Positions 41,916 through 50,097 of a DNA stretch of 64,000 bases are shown piece by piece. Location: assembly GCF_007993045.1 (NCBI RefSeq), contig NZ_VOOR01000011.1:1-64000 (forward strand), given 5' to 3'. How positions within the stretch are numbered: the first letter of the stretch is position 1; each line of letters begins with the position of its first letter. Origin of the DNA: Phaeodactylibacter luteus. Its GTDB lineage: Bacteria; Bacteroidota; Bacteroidia; Chitinophagales; Saprospiraceae. Both the position numbers and the translations under genes were made by a program. Under the pieces are notes generated by a model. That model worked only from the letters and a program-made list of their open reading frames with translations. It had not been told where the DNA came from and made no database searches.

Positions 41916-44435
41916 ATGAAGCGATTATCTTACCTTTCCCTCCTGCTTGTAATGGCCATGCCCCTGCAGGCTCAGCATCTCGTGCCGCTCACCGGAAACC
42001 TTCAGCTGCTGCAGGCTCAGCCTGATTTGCCCAAAGGCTATGCCCCGGCGGCTGCATCTCGTCAGCGGGCCTGCCAGCTGGAGGAGGACAATGTCAACTA
42101 TATCCTCGCTGGCGACACCGCACTGCTCACCTTTGAAATCGATACTTTCGGGCTAGACACCCTGCCCGGCACCTTCAATTGTACCAACTGCGAGGGCAAC
42201 CGCATAGGCGAAGCCTCCCTGCAGAACGACACCCTCGTTCTGATTGCAGGCAGCGAGCTGCAAGCGGCACGAGATACTTTCCGCATAGAATTTTGCAACC
42301 CCAATGGCTGCAAGAGCACTAGCCTGATTGTTGTAGGGCGGCGGGCCAGCCAAAGCACTGCGGTAGGCCCCATTGCGGTAGCAGCAGAAGGAATGGCCGA
42401 AGTCCCCTTACAAGCGGCCAACCTGCCTGGCCCGCTTGCTTGCAACCGCTTCATCGACCAGCCCGATGATTATGAAGGCCGGGATCAGCTCGCCTACTTC
42501 AGCAATTACCAAGCGCCAGACAGTGTGCTCATTTATGTGGCCAGCCGCTACCCGGGCCAAGATGTCATCACTGTAACCCTGTGCGACTCCTTCGCCATTT
42601 GTGATGATTTCAACATTACCTTCCAGATCAACAAAGCCCCCCTTGCCCTTGGAGACGGGGGGCTGGGCGCCTTTTTGGATGATTTTTCCCAAGAAGGGCA
42701 TGTCACCAATAGCGACCTGTGGCTGGACAGAGACCCCTTCGTCAACCGCACCTTCGCCAACGACAACCCTACGCTTGGCGTGGCTACCTTCGACGGGATC
42801 AAGCCGGATGGCACCCCTTACGGCGCCTCAGGCCTTAATGACCGCCTGACCTCCAATAACCTCGACTTGACCGGGCTTGACGGCGACCTTTTCCTCACTT
42901 TTTGGCTCAAGCCCCGAGGGCTGGGCGAATCTCCTGAAAACGGGGACTTTTTCCAGCTGGAGTTTAAAAACCAAGCGGGCAATTGGGAAGTGGTGCGGAC
43001 TTTCTTCAAGGAGGAATTCGACATCGACACTACGGCTGCAGGCTTTTTCTTCCCCATGGAAGTGCCCGGCGGTTTTAAGCATGAGGCTTTTCAGTTCCGT
43101 TTCTCTGCGTTCAACAGCGGCAATGGCATAGACGACATCTGGAATTTAGACTATGTATGGCTGGGAGACGATCCTGCTATTGCCACCACCAACATTACCG
43201 ACGTTGCCTTAAGGCAGGTGCCCGCCGCTGCCATTGCCCCTTATACGAGCATGCCCTGGCGCCATTTCCGAGGGCAGGAAGAAGCACTATTGCCAAGCAA
43301 TTACCTCACTTACCTTTTCAACCTCAACAACGATCAGGCCTTGAACGCAGGCGCAGGCGACCTCGTCATACGGGAGCTCACCACAGGGGTGCAGCTTGCC
43401 GCCACTACCCTGCTCGATGCCTGCTGCCGGACAGTTGAAGCCAACTCCCCTGCAACTTATGATCAAAATTACCCGAACTTCCCCGGCTTGGTGCAAGCGT
43501 TTATGAATACCGCATTTAACTTTGAAGACCGCCTGGAGTTTGAAACGTCCTATCAGCTTTCTGATGTCACCAACGAACAGGGCGGGTCAGGGTACAGTTC
43601 CGTCACCCGCAACAACAACGCTTCCCGGCTTACGGTTTTTGACGACTACTTCGCGTATGACGACGGTACGGCTGAAACTGGCGTAGTAGTACAGGAAAGG
43701 GACCAAATTGCAGTGCGCTATACCGCTGCGGTAGACGACACCCTGCAGGCCCTGCAGTTTCATTTCCCCAGCATGATCAATGACTTCTCCAGCCAAGAGT
43801 TCCACTTGCAGGTCTGGGTTGGAGCCCTAGATGATGAGCCGGAGGTGCGCATGACGTTCCAAAACCCATTTTTCCCGGCTTCGGTCTACGATACCCTACA
43901 AGCCTTTACGACTTACCCGCTGATGGATAGCGAGGGCAACCCGTCGCCTATCTTCATCCCTGCGGGCGATTTTTATGTTGGCTGGGAGCAGGTTTCCTCT
44001 TGCAATTTCCTGGACTGCATCGTGGTCGGTTATGACCGCAATACACCGGCAGGGCTCGATGCGCTGTTCTACAACAACAATGATCAGGGCTGGCTGCCAT
44101 TCCCGGCCAACTTCCCGGCCGGCGCCCTAATGCTGCGCCCGCTGATGGGCAATGAACCTGCCTTGCCTACTTCTGCCGAAGCCCAGGCAGCGGCTGCTTT
44201 TGAAGTGCAAGCTTACCCCAACCCGGCAGGTGATGTGCTGCATATTGAAACAAAACGGATTGCCACAGCCCACTTGCAGCTTGAGCTCATCAACGCGCTG
44301 GGGCAGACCGTGCACCGAGCGCCGTATACCCCTCAGCTTGATGTAAGCGGGCTTGTACCGGGCATGTACCTCGTACGGGCAACGGATAACTTCAACGGCC
44401 AAAGTGTGCAATTAAAAATTATGATAGCCCGCTAA
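41916..44435 (+). CDS. large secreted T9SS cargo protein of unknown function
   Basis: The 839-residue product begins MKRLSYLSLLLVMAMPLQAQ, a signal peptide, so ATG 41916 is the start. The middle contains beta-rich domains with several Cys pairs (CTNCEGN, CNPNGCKS) and a segment from about 270 to 430 resembling a jelly-roll ligand-binding domain (GDLFLTFWLKPRG, GNWEVVRTFFKE). The C-terminal 75 residues (QAYPNPAGDVLHIETKRI to the end LKIMIAR) form a type A T9SS sorting domain. No catalytic motif is seen. It should be exported by the PorX-controlled secretion system. Confidence 0.75.
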   Translation: MKRLSYLSLLLVMAMPLQAQHLVPLTGNLQLLQAQPDLPKGYAPAAASRQRACQLEEDNVNYILAGDTALLTFEIDTFGLDTLPGTFNCTNCEGNRIGEASLQNDTLVLIAGSELQAARDTFRIEFCNPNGCKSTSLIVVGRRASQSTAVGPIAVAAEGMAEVPLQAANLPGPLACNRFIDQPDDYEGRDQLAYFSNYQAPDSVLIYVASRYPGQDVITVTLCDSFAICDDFNITFQINKAPLALGDGGLGAFLDDFSQEGHVTNSDLWLDRDPFVNRTFANDNPTLGVATFDGIKPDGTPYGASGLNDRLTSNNLDLTGLDGDLFLTFWLKPRGLGESPENGDFFQLEFKNQAGNWEVVRTFFKEEFDIDTTAAGFFFPMEVPGGFKHEAFQFRFSAFNSGNGIDDIWNLDYVWLGDDPAIATTNITDVALRQVPAAAIAPYTSMPWRHFRGQEEALLPSNYLTYLFNLNNDQALNAGAGDLVIRELTTGVQLAATTLLDACCRTVEANSPATYDQNYPNFPGLVQAFMNTAFNFEDRLEFETSYQLSDVTNEQGGSGYSSVTRNNNASRLTVFDDYFAYDDGTAETGVVVQERDQIAVRYTAAVDDTLQALQFHFPSMINDFSSQEFHLQVWVGALDDEPEVRMTFQNPFFPASVYDTLQAFTTYPLMDSEGNPSPIFIPAGDFYVGWEQVSSCNFLDCIVVGYDRNTPAGLDALFYNNNDQGWLPFPANFPAGALMLRPLMGNEPALPTSAEAQAAAAFEVQAYPNPAGDVLHIETKRIATAHLQLELINALGQTVHRAPYTPQLDVSGLVPGMYLVRATDNFNGQSVQLKIMIAR

Positions 44436-44459
44436 TGGGGCGGTTCACATCAGTAGCCT

Positions 44460-44467
44460 TACTTTTG
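44460..44467 (+). promoter_or_regulatory. -7 box before the rhodanese gene
   Basis: TACTTTTG fits TAnnTTTG, 22 bp before the rhodanese ATG. No good -33 element was found at 19 bp. Confidence 0.4.
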
Positions 44468-44489
44468 AACAAACCAATTTTTAGAGACT

Positions 44490-44798
44490 ATGGCTCAGGA
44501 TATTAATGTCAAAGAACTGAAGGAGCGCCTGGATGCAGGCGAGGAAATCACCCTTGTTGATGTACGGGAAGCCTATGAACGGGCGCAGTTCCATATCGGA
44601 GGGGCTTTTATCCCGCTAGGGGAGCTGCACGGGCGTATGGACGAAATCGGCGCGGGCAAAGAAGACGAGATTGTCGTGTACTGCCGGTCGGGCAACCGCA
44701 GCAGTGTAGGCAAAGCTTTGCTCGAACGGGCTGGCTACTCCCAAGTCCGCAACCTGACAGGCGGCATGCTCGACTGGGTCGATCAGCATGGGGCATAA
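44490..44798 (+). CDS. rhodanese-like sulfurtransferase
   Basis: A 102-residue single-domain rhodanese. The catalytic loop is YCRSGNRS (cysteine about 68), with the family motifs LVDVREAYERAQFHIGGAFIP and LTGGMLDWVD. It has no signal peptide, so it is cytoplasmic and could carry persulfide sulfur. It stands alone between the T9SS cargo gene and glgE. Confidence 0.88.
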   Translation: MAQDINVKELKERLDAGEEITLVDVREAYERAQFHIGGAFIPLGELHGRMDEIGAGKEDEIVVYCRSGNRSSVGKALLERAGYSQVRNLTGGMLDWVDQHGA

Positions 44799-44953
44799 AC
44801 GCCCCCCTCTCTGACGGATAGCCCGTGGGGAGGGGCACGGCCCTAAACCCTTTTTACAAAGCCTTGACGGGCATACCGTTTTCCATTTTTTCTCATTATG
44901 TTTGTCTGGTGCTCTACGCTCAATATCAACCCTGAATCCACACAAAAAATACC

Positions 44954-46897
44954 ATGAGGAACCGAGTAGTCATCGAAAACGTACACCCGGAAATTGACCA
45001 CGGCGCTTTTTTCATCAAGCGGGTGCCCGGTGAGAAAGTCACTGTCACTGCCGACATCTTTGGCGATGGGCACGATCACATCCGGGCTGCTCTCCTCTAC
45101 CGCCACGAAAGCCAAAAACGGTGGACGGAAGTCTTTATGATGCCCCTGGCCAATGACGAATGGGAGGCTACATTTACGGTGGAACAAAAGGGGATGTACC
45201 ACTATAAAGTAGCGGGGTGGATGGACCACCTCCTCCACTGGTATGAAGGCTTCCTGAAAAAGCAGGAAGCAGGCCAAGATATGGCCGTAGAGCTGCAGAT
45301 AGGCGAACAACTGTTGCAGAAAGCAGCGGAAAGCTACCCGAAAGCAAAAGCAGAAGACCTGAAAGCGCTGGCCAAACAGCTAAAAAGCGGCGGGGAAGAG
45401 GCCGTGCAAACGGTCTTAAACGCTGATTTCAAACAGGTCGTAGAGAGCACTCCCCTCAAACAGTTCGAAACCATATACGACCACAACCTCCGCGTCCGGG
45501 TGGGCTGGGAAAAGGAATTGTTCAGTACTTGGTACGAGCTGTTCCCTCGTTCCGCAGCACAGGAGCCCGGCCGGCTTGGGACCTTCAAAGATGTGGAGAA
45601 GCTCTTGCCACGGGTAAATGAGATGGGCTTCGATGTTTTATACATGCCGCCCATACACCCGGTAGGAGAAAAGAACCGCAAAGGTAAAAACAACAGCGTG
45701 AATGCACAGCCCGGCGAGCCCGGCTCGCCTTGGGCTATAGGCAGCCGCCACGGCGGGCACAAAGCGGTCAACCCTGAGCTTGGCACCTTGGAAGATTACA
45801 AAGCCCTGATTGAAAAGGCCAAAACTTATGGCATAGACATCGCTTTCGACTTGGCTTTCCAATGTGCGCCAGACCACCCTTACATTGAAGAGCACCCAGA
45901 GTGGTTCATATGGCGGCCTGACGGCACCATCGCATATGCCGAAAACCCACCAAAAAAATACCAGGATATCGTCCCCATCAACTTCGAATCGGAGGATTGG
46001 AAAGCCCTTTGGGAAGAGCTCAAAAGCGTTGTCCTGTTCTGGTGCGAAGCCGGAGTGCGGATCTTCCGGGTTGACAATCCGCACACCAAGCCATTCCGGT
46101 TCTGGGAGTGGTGCATCGCTGAAGTACAAAAAGAATACCCGGATACCATCTTCCTATCGGAAGCATTTACCCGCCCCAAGGTAATGGCAGAATTGGCCAA
46201 GGCTGGCTTCAGCCAGTCCTATACTTATTTTACTTGGCGCAATACCCGCAAGGAGCTGGAAGAGTACATGACCGAGCTTACCCGCACGGAGTCCCGGGAA
46301 TACTTCCGCCCCAACTTCTGGCCCAACACTCCGGACATCCTCCCTTACGAGCTGATGAATGCAGGCCCCAACGCTTTTGCCAAAAGGCTGGTCCTCGCAG
46401 CTACCCTTTCTTCCAACTACGGCATGTATGGCCCTTCCTACGAGTTTATGGAAAATACGCCCAATGCTAACGGAAAGGAAGAGTACCACAACTCTGAAAA
46501 GTACGAAGCCCGGCATTACGATTGGGGCCACCGCAACCGGCTGACGGAGCTGATCACGCAGGTCAACCAAATCCGCAAGCAGCACCCGGCCATGCAAGAT
46601 ACCTGGAACATCCACTTCACGCGCACCGACAATGAATCTATCATGAGCTATATCAAGCTCACGGAGGATCAGAGCGATATCATTTGGTGTATCGTGAATT
46701 TTGATACAGCCTACCGCCAAAGTGGCTTTGTCGAAGTCCCCAAAAGCCTCTTGGGCATTACTGGCAACGTCAACCTCAAAGTGACCGATTTGCTCTCGGG
46801 CGAGGTCTACCATTGGTTCAATGAGTGGAACTATGTCGAACTAAACCCCGATGCAGCCCCTGCGCACATTTTTGAGGTGTCTTTCAACCGCCGGTAA
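44954..46897 (+). CDS. glgE: alpha-1,4-glucan:maltose-1-phosphate maltosyltransferase GlgE
   Basis: The 647-residue GH13 subfamily 3 protein. The N-terminal beta domain (about 1-105) is followed by a helical insert and the catalytic TIM barrel. Diagnostic stretches are MPPIHPVGEKNRKGKNN, IDIAFDLAFQCAPDHP, the nucleophile aspartate in GVRIFRVDNPHTKP (about 378) and the acid/base glutamate in FLSEAFTRPKVM. GlgE extends alpha-glucan from maltose 1-phosphate. The partner genes treS, pep2 and glgB are not in the window, so the operon link seen in other bacteria is missing here. The GNAT gene follows 21 bp later. Confidence 0.93.
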   Translation: MRNRVVIENVHPEIDHGAFFIKRVPGEKVTVTADIFGDGHDHIRAALLYRHESQKRWTEVFMMPLANDEWEATFTVEQKGMYHYKVAGWMDHLLHWYEGFLKKQEAGQDMAVELQIGEQLLQKAAESYPKAKAEDLKALAKQLKSGGEEAVQTVLNADFKQVVESTPLKQFETIYDHNLRVRVGWEKELFSTWYELFPRSAAQEPGRLGTFKDVEKLLPRVNEMGFDVLYMPPIHPVGEKNRKGKNNSVNAQPGEPGSPWAIGSRHGGHKAVNPELGTLEDYKALIEKAKTYGIDIAFDLAFQCAPDHPYIEEHPEWFIWRPDGTIAYAENPPKKYQDIVPINFESEDWKALWEELKSVVLFWCEAGVRIFRVDNPHTKPFRFWEWCIAEVQKEYPDTIFLSEAFTRPKVMAELAKAGFSQSYTYFTWRNTRKELEEYMTELTRTESREYFRPNFWPNTPDILPYELMNAGPNAFAKRLVLAATLSSNYGMYGPSYEFMENTPNANGKEEYHNSEKYEARHYDWGHRNRLTELITQVNQIRKQHPAMQDTWNIHFTRTDNESIMSYIKLTEDQSDIIWCIVNFDTAYRQSGFVEVPKSLLGITGNVNLKVTDLLSGEVYHWFNEWNYVELNPDAAPAHIFEVSFNRR

Positions 46898-46918
46898 CTG
46901 CCGCTGCTGTCTGCGAAC

Positions 46919-47506
46919 ATGGTGACGATCAAAACATTGAACAGAGAGGAGGCCGCTCCCTATATGGAGGACCTGGCCCGCCTCCGGATTGCTGTCTTCC
47001 GGGAATGGCCCTATTTATACGAAGGGGATATGCCTTATGAAATGGGCTATTTGGACACCTTCCTCAAGGCACAGGACAGTTTCATGGTGGTGGTGCTAGA
47101 TGGGGAGGAGGTCGTGGGGGCGAGCACAGGCCTTCCGCTTACGGAAGAGACCCCGAACATTCAGCAGCCGTTTGTAGAAGCCGGCTTGCCGCTTGGCGAT
47201 TTTTTCTACTTTGGGGAGTCGGTCTTACTGCCCTCCTACCGGGGGCAGGGCATCGGCAAAGCGTTTTTCAGGCTCAGGGAATCCTTTGCCCGGAGTTTAG
47301 GCTTCCCAAAGCTGACTTTTTGTGCTGTGGCCAGGCCTGAAGAGCACCCACTTCGCCCGGCGGGATATCAGTCCCTTGATGTTTTTTGGGAAAGATGTGG
47401 CTTTCGGCCTTCCGAGCTGCACTGCTACATCAGCTGGCAGGAAATAGGCGAAGCTGCCGCCTCGCCAAAAATGCTCCGGTTCTGGTCCAAAACGCTGCAA
47501 GCCTAA
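46919..47506 (+). CDS. GNAT-family N-acetyltransferase
   Basis: A 195-residue GNAT protein with the acetyl-CoA-binding motif FGESVLLPSYRGQGIGKAFFRLRE (RGQGIG in position A) at about 100-122. It begins 21 bp after glgE and is probably co-transcribed. The acceptor cannot be told from the sequence. Confidence 0.82.
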   Translation: MVTIKTLNREEAAPYMEDLARLRIAVFREWPYLYEGDMPYEMGYLDTFLKAQDSFMVVVLDGEEVVGASTGLPLTEETPNIQQPFVEAGLPLGDFFYFGESVLLPSYRGQGIGKAFFRLRESFARSLGFPKLTFCAVARPEEHPLRPAGYQSLDVFWERCGFRPSELHCYISWQEIGEAAASPKMLRFWSKTLQA

Positions 47507-47608
47507 CATATTGGGGCTTTATGGCCCAACATCAGCCCTTGGCTAGGAGGCCAAAGCAACAAGCCGCGCTACCACTTTTCTTAACCGGACTAAACCCGTC
47601 TTTCAACC

Positions 47609-48016
47609 ATGGCCTACCCTACACACAAAGCTTGCTCCCTGCTTTTGGCCTCCCTCCTTTTGACAGTGCTTACGCAATGCAGAGCGCCGAGCATCAGCTG
47701 GAGCCCGGGCCTTTCCGGAAAGCTCGGTTTCGACTTGAATGAAATCAACGAGGAAGGCCTGGCCGGGCCTAAAGACGGGCTAGTCAGTGTACATTATGAA
47801 TACTGTATCCCCAATAGCCCGGATTACATCGCACAAGTCAGGGGAATAGACCCAACCCTGCGCCTGCAGCCCGGAGCACCTGGCCGGTCCGGCTGCCGCC
47901 CTGAGCGCGAAGTCTTATGTTTGGGCCATACCCATCAGCCCGGGTACGAAAAAGTGCTTTATGAATTAGCCAGCCTGCCCTATATCCGGAAAATATCCCG
48001 TGCTTGGTTCGAATAG
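47609..48016 (+). CDS. small lipoprotein, unknown function
   Basis: A 135-residue product with a lipoprotein signal (LLASLLLTVLTQC, cysteine about 24). The mature part contains five further cysteines-histidine-rich positions but no motif I recognise. The sequence SVHYEYCIPNSPDYIAQVRGIDPTL suggests a globular domain. It lies between the GNAT gene and the convergent MmuM gene. Confidence 0.6.
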   Translation: MAYPTHKACSLLLASLLLTVLTQCRAPSISWSPGLSGKLGFDLNEINEEGLAGPKDGLVSVHYEYCIPNSPDYIAQVRGIDPTLRLQPGAPGRSGCRPEREVLCLGHTHQPGYEKVLYELASLPYIRKISRAWFE

Positions 48017-48045
48017 CCTGGCTAGGGTTGCGCCACCACTCCGGA

Positions 48046-48996
48046 TTAGCCATTGCCCTCCTGCCGCAAGGGCTGCAAAGCTGCAATATCGGCAGGCCGG
48101 CTACGGCAGCAGCCCCCGATCCAGGCAGCGCCTAGCTCCTGCCACGCCCGGGCCTGTTCCAGCCATCCTCCTTGTGCTGAAGTGCCCGGCAGCCAACATT
48201 GCGATTTACTATCCCATACTTCACCGCTATTGGGGTAGGCGATGAACGGGGGCTCCGCCCAAAGCCGCAGTTCCTGCAGCAAAGGAGCGATAAGAGTAGG
48301 TGGCGTACAATTGAAGCCTATGGCAACGACTTGCGGATGACCGCTGAGCAGGGCAGCCACATCTGAAAGCTGCGCGCCACCACTGATGGCCCCGGGCTGC
48401 TGGGCCGTAAAACTGAACCAGGCCAGCGCATCAGGAAAACGCTCCAACTCCTGCAGCAGCACTTCTGCCTCTTCCAAGTCGGGCAGGGTTTCAAAGGCCA
48501 GCAAGTCTGGCTCAGCACTCAGTAGTGCTGCTATGCGCGGGCGGTGGAAGGCTTGTAAGCGGGAGCGAGGTACCCCGTACTGCCCTCGGTATTCGGAGCC
48601 GTCTGCCAAATATGCGCCATAGGGGCCCACAGATGCTGCCACCAACGGATGAGGGCGCCCCGGGGGCAGGCCTTGCTGCAAAAATGCTGCCCGAGCTTCC
48701 TTTGCCAGGGCAACACTGAGCCGAAAAAGCTGCTGGCCTTCCTCCATCGGGATGCCATAGGCAGAAAAGCCTTCAAAAGACGCTTGATAGCTGCAAGTGA
48801 TCGCTACATCAGCTCCTGCCCTAAAATAGGCTTCATGCACCGCCCTTATCCATTCTGGGCGCTCCAATAATAGCCGTGCCGACCACAGTTTGTCCTTTAG
48901 CTCGGCCCCCATCTGTTCCAGCTCTGTGGCCATTGCCCCATCTAATAAGAACAACGCCGGCCGGTTCAATACCGCTCTGGCTTCCTGATCCGCCAT
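48046..48996 (-). CDS. mmuM: homocysteine S-methyltransferase
   Basis: The 316-residue product starts at ATG 48996 (MADQEARAVLNRP); the frame is open eight codons earlier. It shows the zinc-dependent homocysteine methyltransferase pattern: LFLLDGAMATELE at the start, AITCSYQASFEGF, IGFNCTPP and GGCCRSRP, with the three zinc cysteines split between GFNC and GGCC. MmuM makes methionine from S-methylmethionine and homocysteine. A perfect hairpin lies just upstream (49034-49073). Confidence 0.88.
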   Translation of the reverse strand: MADQEARAVLNRPALFLLDGAMATELEQMGAELKDKLWSARLLLERPEWIRAVHEAYFRAGADVAITCSYQASFEGFSAYGIPMEEGQQLFRLSVALAKEARAAFLQQGLPPGRPHPLVAASVGPYGAYLADGSEYRGQYGVPRSRLQAFHRPRIAALLSAEPDLLAFETLPDLEEAEVLLQELERFPDALAWFSFTAQQPGAISGGAQLSDVAALLSGHPQVVAIGFNCTPPTLIAPLLQELRLWAEPPFIAYPNSGEVWDSKSQCWLPGTSAQGGWLEQARAWQELGAAWIGGCCRSRPADIAALQPLRQEGNG

Positions 48997-49033
48997 AACT
49001 AAAGTTTTGACGCCATACAAAGTAGGCGAAACT

Positions 49034-49073
49034 ACAAATCGGTACCCTGCCCAAGAGCTGGATACCGATTTGT
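49034..49073. terminator. 11-bp perfect hairpin upstream of mmuM
   Basis: ACAAATCGGTA (49034-49044) pairs perfectly with TACCGATTTGT (49063-49073). It separates the mmuM start from the end of the 41-residue membrane protein gene. There is no T-tract, so it could be a terminator, operator or leader hairpin. Confidence 0.45.
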
Positions 49074-49141
49074 GCTATTGCCCCGGCAACTGATTTCATC
49101 AGCGTGGCCGGGCCTTGCGCGCTGATGAGATTAGGGGATGG

Positions 49142-49267
49142 TTATCCCAAGAACTTGAAATTCCACTGGTAGATGCTTACTACCAAAACAATGAAAAGGA
49201 AGAAGGCTATGAAACCGTACAACAAACAGTAACCTTTTCTTCCCACATTCTTTATTTCATCAGACAT
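49142..49267 (-). CDS. 41-residue single-span membrane protein
   Basis: ATG 49267 opens MSDEIKNVGRKGYCLLYGF followed by a hydrophobic helix (about 16-34, IAFFLFIVLVVSIY) and a short tail WNFKFLG. The N-terminal charge pattern puts the start in the cytoplasm. A longer frame reaches 49372 but has no coding look. Such tiny membrane proteins occur in many Bacteroidota; function unknown. Confidence 0.55.
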   Translation of the reverse strand: MSDEIKNVGRKGYCLLYGFIAFFLFIVLVVSIYQWNFKFLG

Positions 49268-49750
49268 GGCTATCGTTTTATTGATGTTATATAGATCGGC
49301 TGCAAAGATGAGCAAAAATACAAAATTGGCAAAGTTTATCCGGTTTCCGGGGGCTTGACTTGCCCATTGCACGCCGGATAATAAAACGGGCTGCCCCGCT
49401 CTTCAAAAACCGGTTTGGGGTTGGCCAAATACTTTCTTAACAGATTTCAAAATTAAAGCATGTTTTTCATCTTATTTCATGCTTTTATTCCAAAACAAAC
49501 TATTGACAACCAAGATATATTTCAAAACCTACAACTATTTGGCATGCACGCCGATGCCCAGCTTGGCATGCACACTAATGAAAGTGCAATGGCAAACGTG
49601 ATAGAGCAGGGGCCCGCCATTTTTGGGCAGGAGGCTTGAGCCCAGCTGAGTGCATGGCTCAAACGCACTGTGGAGCGCCTGTTGAGCCCGACAGGGGGGA
49701 CGGTGAGCGTAAAGTAAAATACCGCAAGCTTTTTAGGGCGGCTCGCCTAT
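49268..49750. other. gene-free interval
   Basis: About 480 bp between the small membrane protein gene and MITE copy F. It is AT-rich around 49440-49550, with repeated GGCATGCACnC stretches at 49541-49575 (GGCATGCACGC, GGCATGCACAC). I see no gene. Confidence 0.4.
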
Positions 49751-49903
49751 ATGATGAAATCGGCCTAGCGCTGCGAAGGGGTGGCCGAAGGCCAGACCCG
49801 ACGCCTGTAGGGCGAGGGACCGAGCGGATAGCGAGCCCCGCAGCATAGCGGCACCTGCCTTCAGGCAGGGGCAGGCCCCAAAAAAGCAATCTGATTGGCG
49901 CCC
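49751..49903 (-). mobile_element. MITE family 1, copy F (right arm truncated)
   Basis: Reverse-oriented copy. The left end is good (GGGCGCCAATCAGATTGC on the minus strand, ending at 49903), but it stops after GCGCTAGGCC at the other side. No convincing target duplication. Confidence 0.75.
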
Positions 49904-50035
49904 AAAACGGTGCGTGCCCTACTTTGGCTGCATCCTGTGAGCCTGTAAGGCCTAGCCAAAGGAAAGTGGAAGAATAGGAGCGGTACTGCTTTTTTTGGAC
50001 AGTAAGCGACAAGGAGCCAAGCAAGGGGCATGAAC

Positions 50036-50067
50036 AAAGGGCTGCCCCTTTTACAGGACAGCCCTTT
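50036..50067 (-). terminator. terminator of the PpiD-like gene
   Basis: AAAGGGCTG (50036-50044) pairs perfectly with CAGCCCTTT (50059-50067), just after the stop codon of the minus-strand isomerase gene. Confidence 0.7.
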
Positions 50068-50097
50068 GCCTATGGATAAACCGGGAGGCCGCTATTT